The notes below the pieces were generated by a model. The model saw only the letters and a list, made by a program, of their open reading frames with translations. It was not told the origin of the DNA and searched no databases. This document shows, piece after piece, positions 1-15,100 of a stretch of DNA of 64,000 nt. The DNA is taken from NCBI RefSeq assembly GCF_018139145.2, contig NC_059486.1, positions 4,278,001 through 4,342,000 on the forward strand, read 5' to 3'. This DNA is from Gymnogyps californianus (Eukaryota; Chordata; Aves; Accipitriformes; Cathartidae). Numbering within the stretch: position 1 is the stretch's first letter; every line of letters begins with the position of its first letter. The position numbers and the translations under genes were made by a program.

Positions 1-180
1 CATCCACCAGCAAAGCTTGGCCATTTGCTGATGATCTCAGCTGAGCATGGACCGTAAGGATCTGCAGAATCTTGACCAGGAACTCCTCCTTGTCTTCGCT
101 GTCATGGGGTGTCTCAGTCATAACCGTCTTCAGGAGAGGAAAGACTAAGGAAAATGCTGGAGCTGATAATGGGGCAGCAC
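1..180 (-). CDS. GCN1: GCN1 exon 26, partial at window edge
   Basis: Residues 969-1028, from AAPLSAPAFSLVFPLLK to ILQILTVHAQL and ALLVD. The acceptor TTTTCGCAG at 181-189 is strong and phase 1. The exon continues past position 1. Confidence 0.94.
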
Positions 181-3100
181 CTGCGAAAAGGAAAAACAAT
201 CCTGTGAGCACAGCTGATCCGCTCATGTCTTTGTTTTATAATATTGACTGGCGTAAAATGTACGCCTTGGTAGCTCATAATGGATATGGCCAGCTTCAGC
301 CTTTTACAAACATGCTAAGAGACCCTAAGTATTTCTATGCCCCTAGAAACACCCGGTCCAAAGGACACTGTCTCATGGGTATCTGGACTTAACCCACACA
401 GACAATGCTTAGCCTGTTCAAAGCAGCGCACGCAGCCGGCCCCTGTTTAGCCTCTACCACTTTGCCACTTCACTTAACGGCAGCAACAGTATGGCTCCAA
501 CAGTGACATTTGGCATTTCAGTGTTCGGTTAACGGTTGGACTTGATGATCTTAAGGGTCTTTTCGAACCTAAGTGATTCTATGATTCTACCTAACGTTGT
601 TGTTGCTTCCTACACCAATGAGCTGGCTTTAATTAAAGTCACATTAGGATTCCAAATTACTTCCAATGCTTCAACAGTGCGAAAATACTCACTGTAAACG
701 AAACTGAAACAATTCAATGGATTAAAGTAGACAGACAGGCAAAACTGAGGTTTTGTCTATCCTGGAAGGGTGGGCAGTGGGGGACGGGACACAAAATCAA
801 ATCCATCACACAACCAAAGTTGAAATAAAATCTATTATTTAAAGTGCATTAAGTTTGTGTGTACACTCCGAGAACTAAAATGAATTAAACTAAAAGAAAA
901 ATTATGGTCAATTTTACTTCTGAGCAGGAGGATCCACACAGGGATCTGATACAATTTAACTAATTCACTTTTAAAGTTCATTTGTCCCAAAGTAGGGGCC
1001 TGTTTGCCAGCTACACTCCCTTTAAACACTTCCTACCAACCTAGCTAACTTGTCATTCCAGTCTTCAGCTGGATTCTTGAGAATGAGGTTCCTCTAGTTC
1101 TGGTGCAAGTGTCAACTCCCCTCCCCCCTTGAAAAAATTAAAGCTTTTGGATTCCCGTTGTTAAAGATTTTGCTCCTTCCTTCTCACAGGGGCTTGGCTA
1201 TGGGCCATAACAAATACTCCTTCCAGTCCTCCAGTTAGTCCAGTTAAAATTCAAGTATTAGACGTCTACGGAAAACGTTTGCTTTCTACATCCTACCTGT
1301 GCTGTCAGAGAACGCCAGAATTTAAATTTCTAAGATGCAGATAAAAAGCACTGCAGATACAATACTGCAGCATTAGTCAGCTTATGTAGGGCATGGAAAC
1401 TGCAAAAGTAGTTCAAGGGAGAAATATTAAATACCAAACACACTGTGAGCTCCTAATTATTTAACATTAATAGCTTAGGTGAAACCTCCTCCATTTCTGA
1501 TGTGGGATTTTTTCTCTCTGTTTGCTCAGTATCTGTTTGCTTTTCTGCTTTTTTTTCCCCCCTTTTTCTTTTTTTTTAATTATTGGCCAGATATTTTTAG
1601 GCTTAAGCAACTAGATGTCCCCTCTAGATGCAGCAGGAGGAAGAAAGCTTTATCTGAGAAGATAAATGTTCTAATAACACAGTAGCTGGTATTGACCAAT
1701 GCGAAAAAGATTATAAAATGTATCTTGGCATTTCAGCAGTGAATGATAAATTTTATCATCCACATTATAAAGAGGTATGTCTCTCTTAGATCTCATGGTA
1801 ACCTAAGAAACTAACCTCTACTAAATAATATTGCAAGACTACACTCCAAAGAACTTTGAAAATGAGGAAAAATCATTTGGGAATATAACATGACTTGTCC
1901 AACAAAGTGCTATGAAGCCTACTTCCTCTCTCTTGTAGAAGTGGGGGGGGGGGGGAAATCAGACAGTGATTTAATTAAGCACCGTAGGAAATCTTGAAGG
2001 ATTGAAATACTTCCACTACTTTCTGGAAATAAGCCTGAAAATGGATTCAAATGTTAATGAACTTGCACCACTATGGAAATAAATTGCATAGTGGAGACAC
2101 TGACTTATCACTGAGATGTTCGGCACTGAAGTGGTGCTCAACATGGTCAATTGTTACTACTCAGCTTGAAGATTACGTGTGCCACACTCACACAACGGCA
2201 GATCTGACTGGCAACAGAACAGTAAGAGGAGAACTGAACTACTGGGGTAAGGGACCAAACGGAATCCTGCATTTCCTTTAAAAAATTATAAACTATCTTC
2301 CACAGCAGCTTTTGATTGAGCTAGATGGTGAACAACTCCAAAGCCTGGATGAACCACCTCTATCACTACAGTACACCAGATGCTTTAAGACAGCCTAAGC
2401 CATCCCTGCCTCCAAAGGAAGCAGACCTACCCTCCCTCTTCTGTGCTACTGTCTTCAAAGTAGTGGTACAAGTACTTGTGCGCCCCATTGTGAAGCAGAT
2501 TCTGGAAGTGATCTAGATTAAAACTAACCCGGGGGGGGGGGAAGAAAGAAAAAAGAAAACAAAAAGATTCAAGAAAAAAAGGTTCATTTTAACCCAGATC
2601 ATATTCTTGCACTGTAAAAACACTGGTGCTCGCCTTCGTGTTACAGAGCGGGAAAGAACTGCTTCTACAACTGTGCCAGAATAAAATATTCATGAACTGC
2701 AGCACTACATAGCAAACAAGCAGAGGCCACAGACACTCCACTGCTGAGATCACAGATAACAAGCAATTATTTTGTCTTTCTACTTAGTCTCACTGAATCA
2801 CTTATGCTAAGTGGTGTTGAAAGGTAGGAACTGTCCTTGGCAAAGATGAGCCTTAATTTCACTACTATTACTTCTGTATGAACCATTTTAAGAAAAAATA
2901 CTGTTATTTCATTTCTACACTTACTGTACTTGTAACATCATTTCTACTACTACCACTGCAAAAAAAACCTTAAGGTTTTTCATATCTATGAAGACTTACC
3001 CGATTTAAAAAAAAAAAAAAAAAGTGAAGTCTCACCTATAAAACATTATATAAACATCAAAACTAAAACAGCTCACAGAGTTATTGCAGGGCACAGGGAG

Positions 3101-6100
3101 GGTCAGAGGGATCTACAATACTTTTTACCTGGCTCTCCCTTGCCCGTTCGGCTAGGAACGGTATGGGCATGCAGCAAGCTAACAACTCTGTTCAGAGCAG
3201 TAGGCAACTCTTCTTGACACCAGGATTCATCTAATTCACATTCTGGTTTCATCAGGCGCAAGGTCACATGGCTTACTAAAATACCTGGTATGAAAGAATA
3301 AAGACTCCGTGAGAGGACTAAAATCAGACATTCCTTGAGAGAAAAATTCCCCAGAACACAGACCCAAGAATTATAACAAAGCTCTGGGCAAGAGCCCAGG
3401 CTGCAAAAGAGGCACAGAGAAGGAAGCACAGCCCCGAGGCTTATACAGGACAGCTTTCTTTACAACAGATACATGTGTGAGTTACACTCGCATCCTCCAA
3501 ACTCTGTGCAGGGGAGACAGTCCTGTTGTGACCAACTGCTACTGAGAGGTGGTCACAATGACTAGACAACTCCTTGTCTTTGGACCCAGTCCTCTCCAGC
3601 AGTAGGATCTCTGGGACGTCGCAGTCATCTCCCTAAGCACTGTTCCAGGGTGGTTTTTTCTCTTGGCTTTCTGTGGTACATGGTCATGATCCACAGCTTG
3701 TAAAAGCAAGAATTTTCACCGCCCTGCCATAAAAATAATGCACCTTGCCCTTAAATAGCAACTGCAAATACTAACCAAAGGTTTTCAGTCGAGCAGGCAT
3801 GACACAGGAAGCTAAGGAAAGAAAAGGTTCCTTAATCCTTGGAGCAGCCAAAGGCGATCGAAAAAGTGGCAAGAAGGAACCGATGAGACCAGGGATGTAC
3901 TGAGTTAGACCAGGAGGCTTTCTCTTTATAACAGTGTCCAGGAGTCCTAGAGCTGTTTCCAGCTCATTATCAAGCTGTAAGAGAAACAATTCAAAAGGTT
4001 ACCATTAAAAACTCCATCGGGGAAAAATCAAGTTGTTAAATCAAATTTCTAATGAAAGAAACAAATAGGTTATTGCCAAATATTCTCTATGCTGTTCCAT
4101 TTTCCTTTTTATAAAAATGACTTGGGTCATGGTAGCTGCAGAGCTGGCAAAAAAGACCATCAAAACTTACCTCCTTCAGACGTTTTCTTATCTGAGACTC
4201 CCTTTCCAGCTGTGCATGCATCAGCTCCTTCTGCTTGCTAGTTAGTTGCACCTCATCCTTTATTCCTTTCTTCTTCTTTATTTCCTGCAGCAGAGCGCCA
4301 TGGACATTATTAACCAGGAGCTACTAACATCATCCCCTCAATTAGGTAGAGAAGAAAGTTGGACACATTGGGGTTTTTTGCAATTTACTTCTAAAACAGT
4401 ATCAAAATATTCTTCAAAGCATATCACTCTTAAGTGAAGACACAAAATGGAAATCAGCAGGTTAACAACACTTTAGTGACCCATTAGCAGCATAACATCA
4501 GTTTCTCCCACGTTTAAATTGGTCACAAATTATTTGATATCATTAAAAAGAGCTGTCCACCTCTTTCTACAGGGATGGGCATGTCATCCTCCCCAGAGCA
4601 AACAGAAGTCAACCTTTAATAAAAGAATGCTCCAGTCGACCTGGTACGTTCCCTTTCTTTCACCAAATTCTTCCCCCCACCTACACCCGTTGCTCTGGCC
4701 AGACTGAACAGAACTGCTGGCTGTCAACAAGATGGAAGCACCCATTTAACAACCCTTACTGAAAAAGGTACACGAGATATATTGAACAAGAGATGAAGAG
4801 AAAAAACAGAGATTACCAACTAGTAAACACACTCACAAACAAGCAGAATACCAAATAAATTGATAGAAATACAGATATAAGAGAAAAGAAACTGATACAT
4901 ACAGATATAAAAGACAACACTTCAGTATTCAAAGAAGTTCAGAGAATCTTTCCCAACAGCGTACACACATATGCCAGAAGCCATGCAACAAAACAGATGA
5001 GATAGTAGTGAAGGTACTGACCAGCCTGGCTTTCCTGTTCCCATCAACTCACCTCCTTCAGCTCCAGCTCAATGATTTGTTCCTTGAAGGAATAAGCTTT
5101 GTTCTCTCTCTTCATGTTAGCCTTTTTCATACTATCCTGTTGAGCACTGAGAAGGAAAAGTAGAGAAAAGAATCAGCCCTGCTCTGGACTAATATCCAGG
5201 CACACAAATCCAGGAACTCCTGTCCAGGAAGAGCATCTGACAAACCCACTCACCCACTGGCTAGACACCAGCAGCGATCAATCCCCAGGTGCACAGAGAA
5301 AAGAAATTATAAAGTCTTACCTCTGTATTATAGATTTGTCATACAGTTCTCCCTCTGGTGTCTTCATGATGGCAAATTCCTCTCGAGTAACCTGGCACAG
5401 AGCTGGATTCTCCATTGATGCTGAGATAGTGCTGATGAGCTGTGGGAGCACTCTACCAGGTGAAAGCAGAGAGAGAGATCCCACTGCATTCATAGATGAC
5501 TATCAAGAAAACAAAGGGAAACAACATTATCAGTATTCCGTGAAATTGTCTCAAAAAAGTATGCCCTGTTGAGGCAGCCCACGTTATGTTATAATTCCTA
5601 ATTCCTTGTTCAGTGGGTACTTGAATCTTATCTAAAATTCTGCTCGGTTGCTGGTACACGTTCTTTCCCCCTTAAATCCCAGCTCCTTTTCACCAGAGAC
5701 GTTCTCTTTGAACCTGCCTTTCCCCACCTTTTAGACAGATCTCCTTCCTTATAGACCAGTTAGTACTTAACTCCTCCAGAAAACTCTCCTGTTCCAAAGT
5801 ATCTCCCAAAACTAACACAAGGAAAGCAGAAGTTTATCACCTGGTTCTCCGGAGTGTAGGCAGTGATCCTGGGTAATATGTCATTCAGGTGTTTGGTAAT
5901 GAAGTCTTTGGGATCTATCTTCATCTTGATGAGGAGAGCAGGCCAAAGACCCGGCTGCACTGCCACTAGCAAGAAGAATAAATGAACAAAATAAATATGA
6001 AGCAGACTGCTAATACAATAAAACAAAAAGGTAAGATAAAAAACGCATACATTGGCCGTGAAAGTGGTCTTACCCCTTCACTTACCTACAGATGGATGAT

Positions 6101-9100
6101 GGCTCACCAGCAGCATCTCCAGTGCCAGCTTTTCTGGCTCAAAGGAATCCACATCAAGCCCTGCCACACTTGAGATGACACAGAGTGCCTCATGAAGGAC
6201 ACGAGGAGGAATGTATGTCTTTCCTAGCTCTGACAGCTCTCCCGACTCCATCACCAGGACCTCATGAGGCAGAACCTGAGCGGACAACTTGTCATTAACA
6301 CATCACACCAAGCCTTCTTGAGCCCTGAGCACACTTCCCCACAGTAACACCATACTGAATACAAACAATCAGCTCCCTCTGTCAGTACCAACAACTTGAA
6401 GTTTTCAAAGGAAAGAAGGGATAAAGGATAACAGTGGAACCGAAGCACAGAGATGACAGTGACAGAAAGACTAAGAATGGAGGACTGTACTAGATTTGGC
6501 AAGCCGGGGTAAAATAAAACTAAAACAATCATTTTTGGCAAAGAGGACTTCGGAAAAGGTTGAACCAGCTGGCTGGGAACAGTATGCTCAACTTCTGCAG
6601 TCTAATTTTACCCAGTATCTTTTCAAAAAGACTTTATTCAGGCTGTATCTGTGACATGGGAAGGCTATTTACAAAGTCCCAGGCTTGGTACCTAATTAAT
6701 GCAACTTAATCTATTGTACAACTTGACATGGTGCTGGCTTAGCAGCATGTCCAATAATACAGCACTCATTGTTTCCTTTTTTTATTTTCTTTTTATTTAA
6801 TAGATGCTACTGAAGTATTTATACTACATTTGTTTTAAACAGGCAGCCTGAGCTATAAGCCAGGGCCAAAGAACTAGGATACCAAGAAAGGAACGAAGCA
6901 CTTGGTCTTCCAGCAGGTATTAAATTTGGATTAAAATAATAGAAGGACATGCAAAACTGCAGCTTCCTCCCCAAATAATTTTGAATAATGTATCTTCTGT
7001 GTATACAGGGAAGACTCAGCACACCACAGACACTGATACAGTACTATGCAGTAATCTAGTAACAACTGGCATTCTTGGAGATCATCTGGAACTGAATCAT
7101 CTTCGTATAACGCTGTATGTCAATACTAACAGCGAATCTAGGGTAGGGAGGTGATTGGCAGCATACAAACAACTGTCTAAGCAGAGACTAAGCTTCTTGA
7201 CTACTCACCTTATGAGAACTGAGAACCGCTTTCAGCTCCTCCAAAAGCCCATAGGCCAGTTTGTACCCTCCCAGAGAGGACAAGAGCTTCTTAACTGTCT
7301 GATGGGCCTGTCTTCGAACATGCCAGGTCCGACTCAGCAGTACTGCAACAAGGGCACGGTGATACTGCCTGAAAACGGAGAAATAAACAGGTTTAGCAAG
7401 GGAGGCAGCTCTGCAAACCAACTGGACACAAAAGCACAAAGAATTCAACATTTTGTACAAAGTCCCAAGCCCACCCTCTCCACTCCCCGCATTAACATTC
7501 AGGGATCAGACACAGATCGGTGGCAGCAAGCGCACTTTACGTACTGAACTTTGCTTTCAGGCAGCCGTTGTGCATGATCCAAGAGAAGGCGCTCTGTCAG
7601 CTGCAGTACTGTACACATTGCTGTGGGAAAAGACAAATATTTAAAATAGCATGAGACTTCATAAGAAACAGATTTTTTTACCTGAAAACAAACAAACAGC
7701 AAGCAGGACACATTAAAATAGCTACCCAAACTGAGCCTCCACATAATCTTCTCAGTGAAGCCTAGAGACAAATCCAACTCAGATCTGCCAAGACTGGAAA
7801 CAGAGCCATTTCATAGAAATGTTAGCTGGATCCCAGCAGAATTTTCCTGACCACTGTGTGTGACCTAATTTTGTCTAAGTCAACAGAGCAAACCAAATGA
7901 TAAACACCATGCTCACTGCATCCATACTGAATTCCTGAGCCCTGCCAAAACGTCTTCAGTGACAATAAAACGTATGCTGAATTCATACACAAGTGCACAA
8001 TGCTATTTGAATAGCAGCCTTGGTATTTTACCTCATACCATCTTCTGAGCTTCAGCTGTCACTAGGCCCTTTGGTCTCTATATCAATGTTCAACCATATC
8101 ATAAAAGCAGGAGCAGAAAGCCCTGAAACATGTGGTGGGTTATAACCCGTATTAAGTATGGTACAGGGGACTTTCGACATTCAAGGCATCAGATAGTTTG
8201 GGGATGTTAAGCATGTCAGCTGGATGGTTTTGCTTAAATAACCAATAACAAATCATGACAATGTTTACTCTCAGCATTAGTTTTTGGATCTAACTTCCTA
8301 AGGGAGCAATATAAAGTTTTCCAAATCATGCTGTTTCAGGATATTTGCAGACTCGGGAGGCAAAATGAATGGATATACACATTGTGTTCAGGAAACAGGG
8401 ACTGCAGGAAGCAAAGGAGAAATTACGTTATTTCCCATTTAGAAAACTTTACCTCTTCAAAGCTTTGTACAAAAGATAAATTAATTCATTTCAGAGAAAC
8501 AATTCATGAACTTTCAAAACTTTGTTTAAAATGTAGTCAGTAATGTTTTCGGTTGGGCACATTCCATTAATTTTTTTTTTTAATTAATCTTTAAACACAA
8601 GAGACCAAAACAGAGCACAGAGACACTAATTTATAACCCAATTGATTTCCTATACGTTACTACTCTTCCCCCACATATCTTAAGATTTTCACCTACATGT
8701 TTTCTTCTCCAGCCTTATTTTACTTTTTCCCATCTTATTCTTAATTTTAGGCTTCTCCACATCCCTCACATTGGCTGTAACTATTTACTTACAAACTGGG
8801 ACACCACACAGATGCATTTTGTACTGGAAAGACTTTTACAGAATATACAAATTTGGAATTATAAATGTTTGGTAACTCAGGTTCATTAAGAAATAAATTA
8901 ATTAATTGTCAAGCTTAGACTACAACTAGTCTAGATGTACTTCTGAAAGAGTACGCTGTTCACTTTAATCCGAAACTGGATCCTCCAAGGATCACAGAAC
9001 AGGGCTAACAGCAACATTAGCTCTTAGAACTATTAAGTAATAAACAGCAACTGGATACACAATAACTGACAATTTACCTTCCTCTGACGCAGACTGCAAG

Positions 9101-12100
9101 AACTTCTCAGATGTAAAAATTTGTTTTTTCTCATCCAGAATCAGCTGCCAGAAACCACTCAGCTTAGACTCTGACAGGAAAAGAATAGATGTCTATCAAG
9201 GATGTTTCAAAATAAGTCAGAACTCACCAGCATACATAAAATACAGTAGAATTCTGTCTCCTGAAATCACTCAAGTTACTTCTAGCTTTATTTGTCTTCA
9301 GTTGTAAAGTCTCTCATCTCTCTCATTCAGAACTATAAGCATGCCCAAAAAACACCTGCTGACAAAAATATATTTCTCTGACTTACACTTGTGAAATGTA
9401 AGAGATTACCTTAATCCTGCACAGGGCAAGTCTTCCTAAAAATGAAGGAAAGGAGGAAAGTGGTGTGTTGCTTTCGATAGACAGAACACACCTGGATTTT
9501 ATATCCTGGCAGATGTATGAACTCAGACAGTTTTTGTAACATCCTCTAACGGAAGACAGAATTCCAGTCCTCATATGCTTTCCAAAGATGGTTTGTAAAA
9601 ATACTACCCAAACAACAAGTAAGTAAGACTTTTAATGCATCAGTCAAGTCCTAGGATGTAAGGTCTGGGTGAACATCTTCTGTCAGAACAAAGAGGAATA
9701 TTGCCCTAAGTGAATGGAACCTGGAATTTGCAAAGCCACAGAAGAGCAAGAATTCTTCACTGACATAACTGAGAGAGACAGGAATAAATCTTTCCCTGGT
9801 TTACAAAAGGGGAATGATTCTCTATGCAGAAACAATACACAGATTAAGGAATAGGATCTCATACACATCGTCAAGAAAAAGTGTTAACCCTCAGAACCTG
9901 TTTATATTGGATTCTACTAGAAGTTTTGTGACCTTACCAGTTTGTCCCTCAATTACAGACATCCTGCAGATCAACAAAGCTGCAGCAACTCCTTCAGTTA
10001 CCATGGGAACCTGAGTACTTTGAGACGCTGCTTTTTCTACTGTCTGGATCAGCATTGGCAGCAAGTCCATTCCCTGTAATAATGTGTCGCCTGAGGAGAC
10101 AGAAAGAGACAAGTTACGAAACAGCATGGTCCTTCACACTTTACACCACAAGGGTATCAATGGTTCTTCTGTTGTCACGAGACAAGGAAAGGAACCAGAC
10201 ACATACTGGGAAGACTCTGAATCTCCCAGAGCATTTGCCAATCACTACTATCATTAAACTTTAACTACGAAAAGCTAGATGATAACCACTTTAGTCCTTT
10301 CCTCGCAGATAGAACAGTCCCATCTCAATACGAGTTTCTGTTCACGGGATGCAAAAGAAAATGCTAATTCAGTTACATTAAAGGAATTGGTTCAAATCAC
10401 AGGAAGTCTGACTTCAAAGATTATGTTTCCCTAAGAGAGGGAAAGTAAATTCCTGGCAAGCCACGACGATCTGTTCCACTTCAAACATTCACAAGTCAAG
10501 GAATCCCACCGATCTAGGACCCTCACTTCCACAGAAACTGAGCTAGGTGTTCCTGGTATTTCCAGAAGCAACATCTCACACACAATACTGAAAAAGGAAA
10601 CAAAAGACCTTGTGATTTTCTACGTGAAGTATTCGCAGGTACTGCTTTAACCATAAATTCATAAGAGTTAGAATCTCTACTTTCTTTATGTCCCAGTTGG
10701 ATGCTTCATTGGGTGGGTCAAAGCAATGGTAGTCATTGTTCCAGTGGTGAGTAAATTATTTTAGAATGTAAGTATCTTGAGCCTTGATCCCCTGAATAGC
10801 TGCACACATCACACACAAGTAATCTCCCTCGCCCGTAGCAAGCATAATCAACTTCGGGTTTGCCATACTGATGTCTCTGAAAGGACCGCCATCCTGTGAT
10901 ATCCAAGTAGTTTTTAGAGTGTTTTTTTCAGCCCTATGATAGCCCAGAAATTCCTGGTAGCTACAATAGAAAAATGTTGAATTACAATTTCACTCATATC
11001 CATATTGAGAAAGTGATGGCAATCCACTGTACCTATACAATACATTGAGTTATTGATCTCTTAAGCAAATGTATACCATGTTTTTGATTCACACGACATC
11101 AACAAGAAAGGGAGATCTCACATACAGGCATCAGACTGATCACCTATTGACCCGTGGATGAAATGCTGAAGTCAAAGGGGATAGGACCAACAGACACAAA
11201 TCTCAGAAGGATCACCAAAAGTTTAGAATTTCTTAACATCTTCATTTCAAACACAGTAATTTTTTTATTATTATTATTTTTTTTAAAGCTTCCAAGAGTG
11301 AAAGCCACAGACCAGGATCCCAGTGTGCTGGATGCTATATAAAACAAAAGTATGGTCCCTGAGCTAGAAACCTTGCAATTTAAGCGTAAGACAAAAATAA
11401 AGCAATCAAAAATTACTTTGGGGGTACATGAAAGACAGCACGATGGGCAGTGATGCTAGTTATACAAGGAGACAAACCATCTTTATAAACTTGAAGGCAA
11501 AAGAGAGTTTTAGGAGAAATACGAAGGAGGTCAGTGAACAGATATTACCTTACAAAATCCTTCTTAATCCACACAGCTATCTACTTACATCAGGAAGTAC
11601 AAAAGTTGATTACTCTTCTCTTAAGCCACACAGTCAAGAGAGTTATTAATAGCTGCACAGTTTTACCTTTGAAAGAGGCTAGCATGCACTGCAGGTAGGC
11701 GTGTCTCACAGCTGAAGTAGAGGTTTTAAGGCTGAAGGCTTTCTTTAGCCATTCTACCAGCTTCTTAGGAACTTCTGTGGTGAACCGAACACACCAAAGA
11801 GCCAGGACAGAGACTGCATGAACCAACGTGCCTTCATGGACTAGGAAGTAACACAGAGCTCATGTCAGTACAGCAACTGCATAAAACACAGGAATATAAA
11901 ACATAAAGTGGGTAACAACATCAGGAGGAGGCAGGAAAAGGATGCATGTGCTTCGAACAGACACAGCACTGTCTCCATGGGGTTGCTCATCAAAACAGGG
12001 TAATGGATTTTATAACACAAGAGGCGAGAATCCGGATTTATCCTGAATAACAGGCCATATGAAAATCCTACTCAAGACAAAAGCAGCTTAGCAAACCCAG

Positions 12101-15100
12101 AAAAAAGCAAGAGGTCTCACCTTCTTGTTGCAGGAAAGGGATGAAAAGCTCAGCCACGGTTCCAGTCAGAGCTTGGCTAGAGGATCCAGAAACCACATGG
12201 TGACTAAGGCTACCAATCCCTGAAAGGACAGAATTCTCTCATTAGTTCCCAAAGTACCAGCACTTGATGCAAAATCTGAAAACATCAAGAATGACCCTTC
12301 ACGTTTCAATCCTTGCACAGATATCTCTTTTCCTTGTCACTACATCTGGATGTCACATCCACCATGTACCAACCCTGCAGGACCTCTGTCTTCATTTTCA
12401 CTCAGGATACAGTCATCTTCTTCCTTGCATAAAACATTTTAGCCTACCAGCCAATTATTTCCTTTGAATAGAAACTCAAAACTGGCACGTGGTATCCAGC
12501 ACCCTCTACGACATCAACTACAGCCAATTTGGAATGACAGGCAGGGAATCCTAAAGGCTTAAGTACAGATCCCTTTCATTCAGCCTTCTGCTGAATTTCT
12601 TCCACCAGAGAAGCAGCTTTCTTCTAGGATCCTCACCTGAAAGGACACTCATCTTCTGAGCAACAACTGTCAGCTTCCCTTCTGAGCCTGCCAACAAGAA
12701 ACAAATAGGTGACGGTTGACTTACAGACAGACAACAGCTGTGTGCTACATCAAGAATCTTCTCTAAAATACAAAAGCTTGCCCCATTATCCCTGATCCAG
12801 GTTGAGCCACTCCTACCATACAGGCAGCTAAAGACAACAGAAAATACAATACACAAAACTCCTTAAAGCTGGCAAACCTTTATGAATCTCCACTGCTTAT
12901 CCTACAATTTACTTACCCCCTAAGATGGCAAACAGGTGTCTGCCCAGCGACTCCACAGCCGAAGGATCACTACACTGTCGAGCCAAGTTCTTTAATGCCA
13001 CAACTGCTTCATCCATCAGCTGCACACTGTTGGATTTCAGATGGCCTAGAAAATAATGCACAAGCTAAGAGCTCCTTATGACAAACTGCATAAAATCAGC
13101 AAGACAAGGACATATCTTTACATGTGGCTTGACTCAGCTTCTGGAACCGTCACGTGAACCATTCCAGTTCCAAGCAACATCTTCCCTCCCACATAAAACA
13201 ATCGCTTCACCAGTAATCAAGCTGTTATAGGTGCAGCCAGAAAGTTGAAGAAAGCTTTATTCTGAATGCATCATTCCCTCCATAAGCTAGAGTACTTACT
13301 GGCCAGTCCTTTCACAATGTCTAGAGCATACTGGCTGAGATCCAGGTTCACAGATACAAGCAAGCAAGAGATTGCTGAAGACAGAAGAGATAATGGCATG
13401 TTACCTTTTGTTAAGTAACTGTTTTAGCATTTTAATACAGCCTTCCCCACAGTTCACATCAAGAACAGACAGGGTCAGTAAGGAGTAGGAAGAAAAAAAA
13501 ACACTGAAATGGATGCCCAATGAACAGATTAATTCAGGATTATTCTTAGCACTCAGCTGTGAAATTCTGTCCTCGGTGCAAACAGTAGCTATCACATACC
13601 CAGACACTTGGGATCACACCACAAATGTTGCTTCTCCACATCTAACCCTTAGATGCCAGACAGTCTTGTCGCCTGCACTCACAGGACCAAAAGCATAGTC
13701 CAGAGAGGCATGCTTCCCCCACAACTCCAGACCTCTAAGGAACAACTATTCATGCTCTTTGACAGAGCAACGCAGAGAGATGACAGACTCACTTTCAATT
13801 ACGTTCTCAGGACTCCGCAGCAGGGATTTCTGCAGAGTTGGCAAAACTAAGTCCTTGAATTCAGCATGAGACATGTACCGAAGAAGCGGGGAACAGCTGT
13901 CCTGCAAAGGGAACAAAGCGCTCAGCACAGCAGCGGATGTTGCACATAGGACAAAAGCACAAACAGCTCTGTAACAGTATGTCTCACCAGCACGTGCTTC
14001 TGAGGCTTTGTCTTGCTCATAAGGATGGTCTTCAAGTAGAAATCCAGAAGAGCACTCTGAACAAGCAGAAACACCAAATTACAGCCAAACTGCAACCTAC
14101 ACACAGCTCCCCGCACACCATCAGGAAGCCAGGCTTGACACCCCACCTCATTCTCCTCTGGAAGGCAGCCCTACCCACTAAGCAGAAGCTTTGCTTCCAT
14201 TCTCACATAAGAGAGTCAAGCAGAGATCAGTGCTGTCTGTTTTACCCTTCAGCCCAACACTCAAAACACACTGAGAGCTAAATGCTGCCTTCCATTCCTA
14301 CAACAGGGGAGAAGGCAGAAAGCTGCAGTGTTGGCCATCTACATAAATGCACGGGCCACAACAAAAAGCCACGTATCTGGCACCTCCTCTATAAATCTAT
14401 CCCAGCTGTTTTAGTCAGAAGTGCATGACTACTGAATTGACAGATAATGAAACCAGGGGCAGATACAAAGTACCAGCCTCACTGAGACATCTGTTCAGTG
14501 CCCTTCTCCGTGATGAGAAGTGACACTACTTATTACCCAAAAAAAAGCAGTACGACAGATTTACCTTGTATCGTTTAATAATATCAATCTCTTTCTGGGC
14601 TGTGCAGAACTGTACCACAAGTCCCAGCATTGCAGCGTAACTCTGGTTTGGTTCAAGACCAAGAATGACGGATAGGTACTCATCCACCAGATCTTGGTTC
14701 TGAAGAGAAAAAGAGCAAGGCACATTAACACAACAGAACCTAGAACAGCTACTGAATATGGTCATGTAAAGTATACATCACCTCTTTCCACAGCCTGTTC
14801 AATTTCTTCACAGCCCCATCCACCGCCTGCTTATGAGAACCTCCCAGGACTTCCAAAAGGAGCAAACACTGAACCTCCAACTGCCAAGAGAAACAGCCGA
14901 GAAAACCTCATGCACCTGCTTCTCAGAGAGCTCATATCAAAGAAGACATGTCAGATGCCATTGACTAGCTGAATCTACTCAGGAAAAAAGTCCTTAGGTC
15001 GTCTAAGTTCTTCCAACAAGCTGCCACCGCTTTCTTATCACACGCGCCACTTTGCAGAACGATACATAACAGTTTTGGAAACTCTGACTTTGAAAACAGC

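Larger units (their letters stand above)
181..3128 (-). other. GCN1: GCN1 intron 25
   Basis: Largest GCN1 intron here (2.9 kb). It holds a CR1 3' tail near 515-588, G-runs at 1943-1955 and 2531-2541, and an A17 run at 3007-3023. No further exon with both splice sites was seen. Confidence 0.85.

Noticed and set aside
72..392. Plus-strand 106-codon open frame at the start of the window
   Set aside because: Antisense shadow of GCN1 exon 26 extended into the intron; no recognisable domain.
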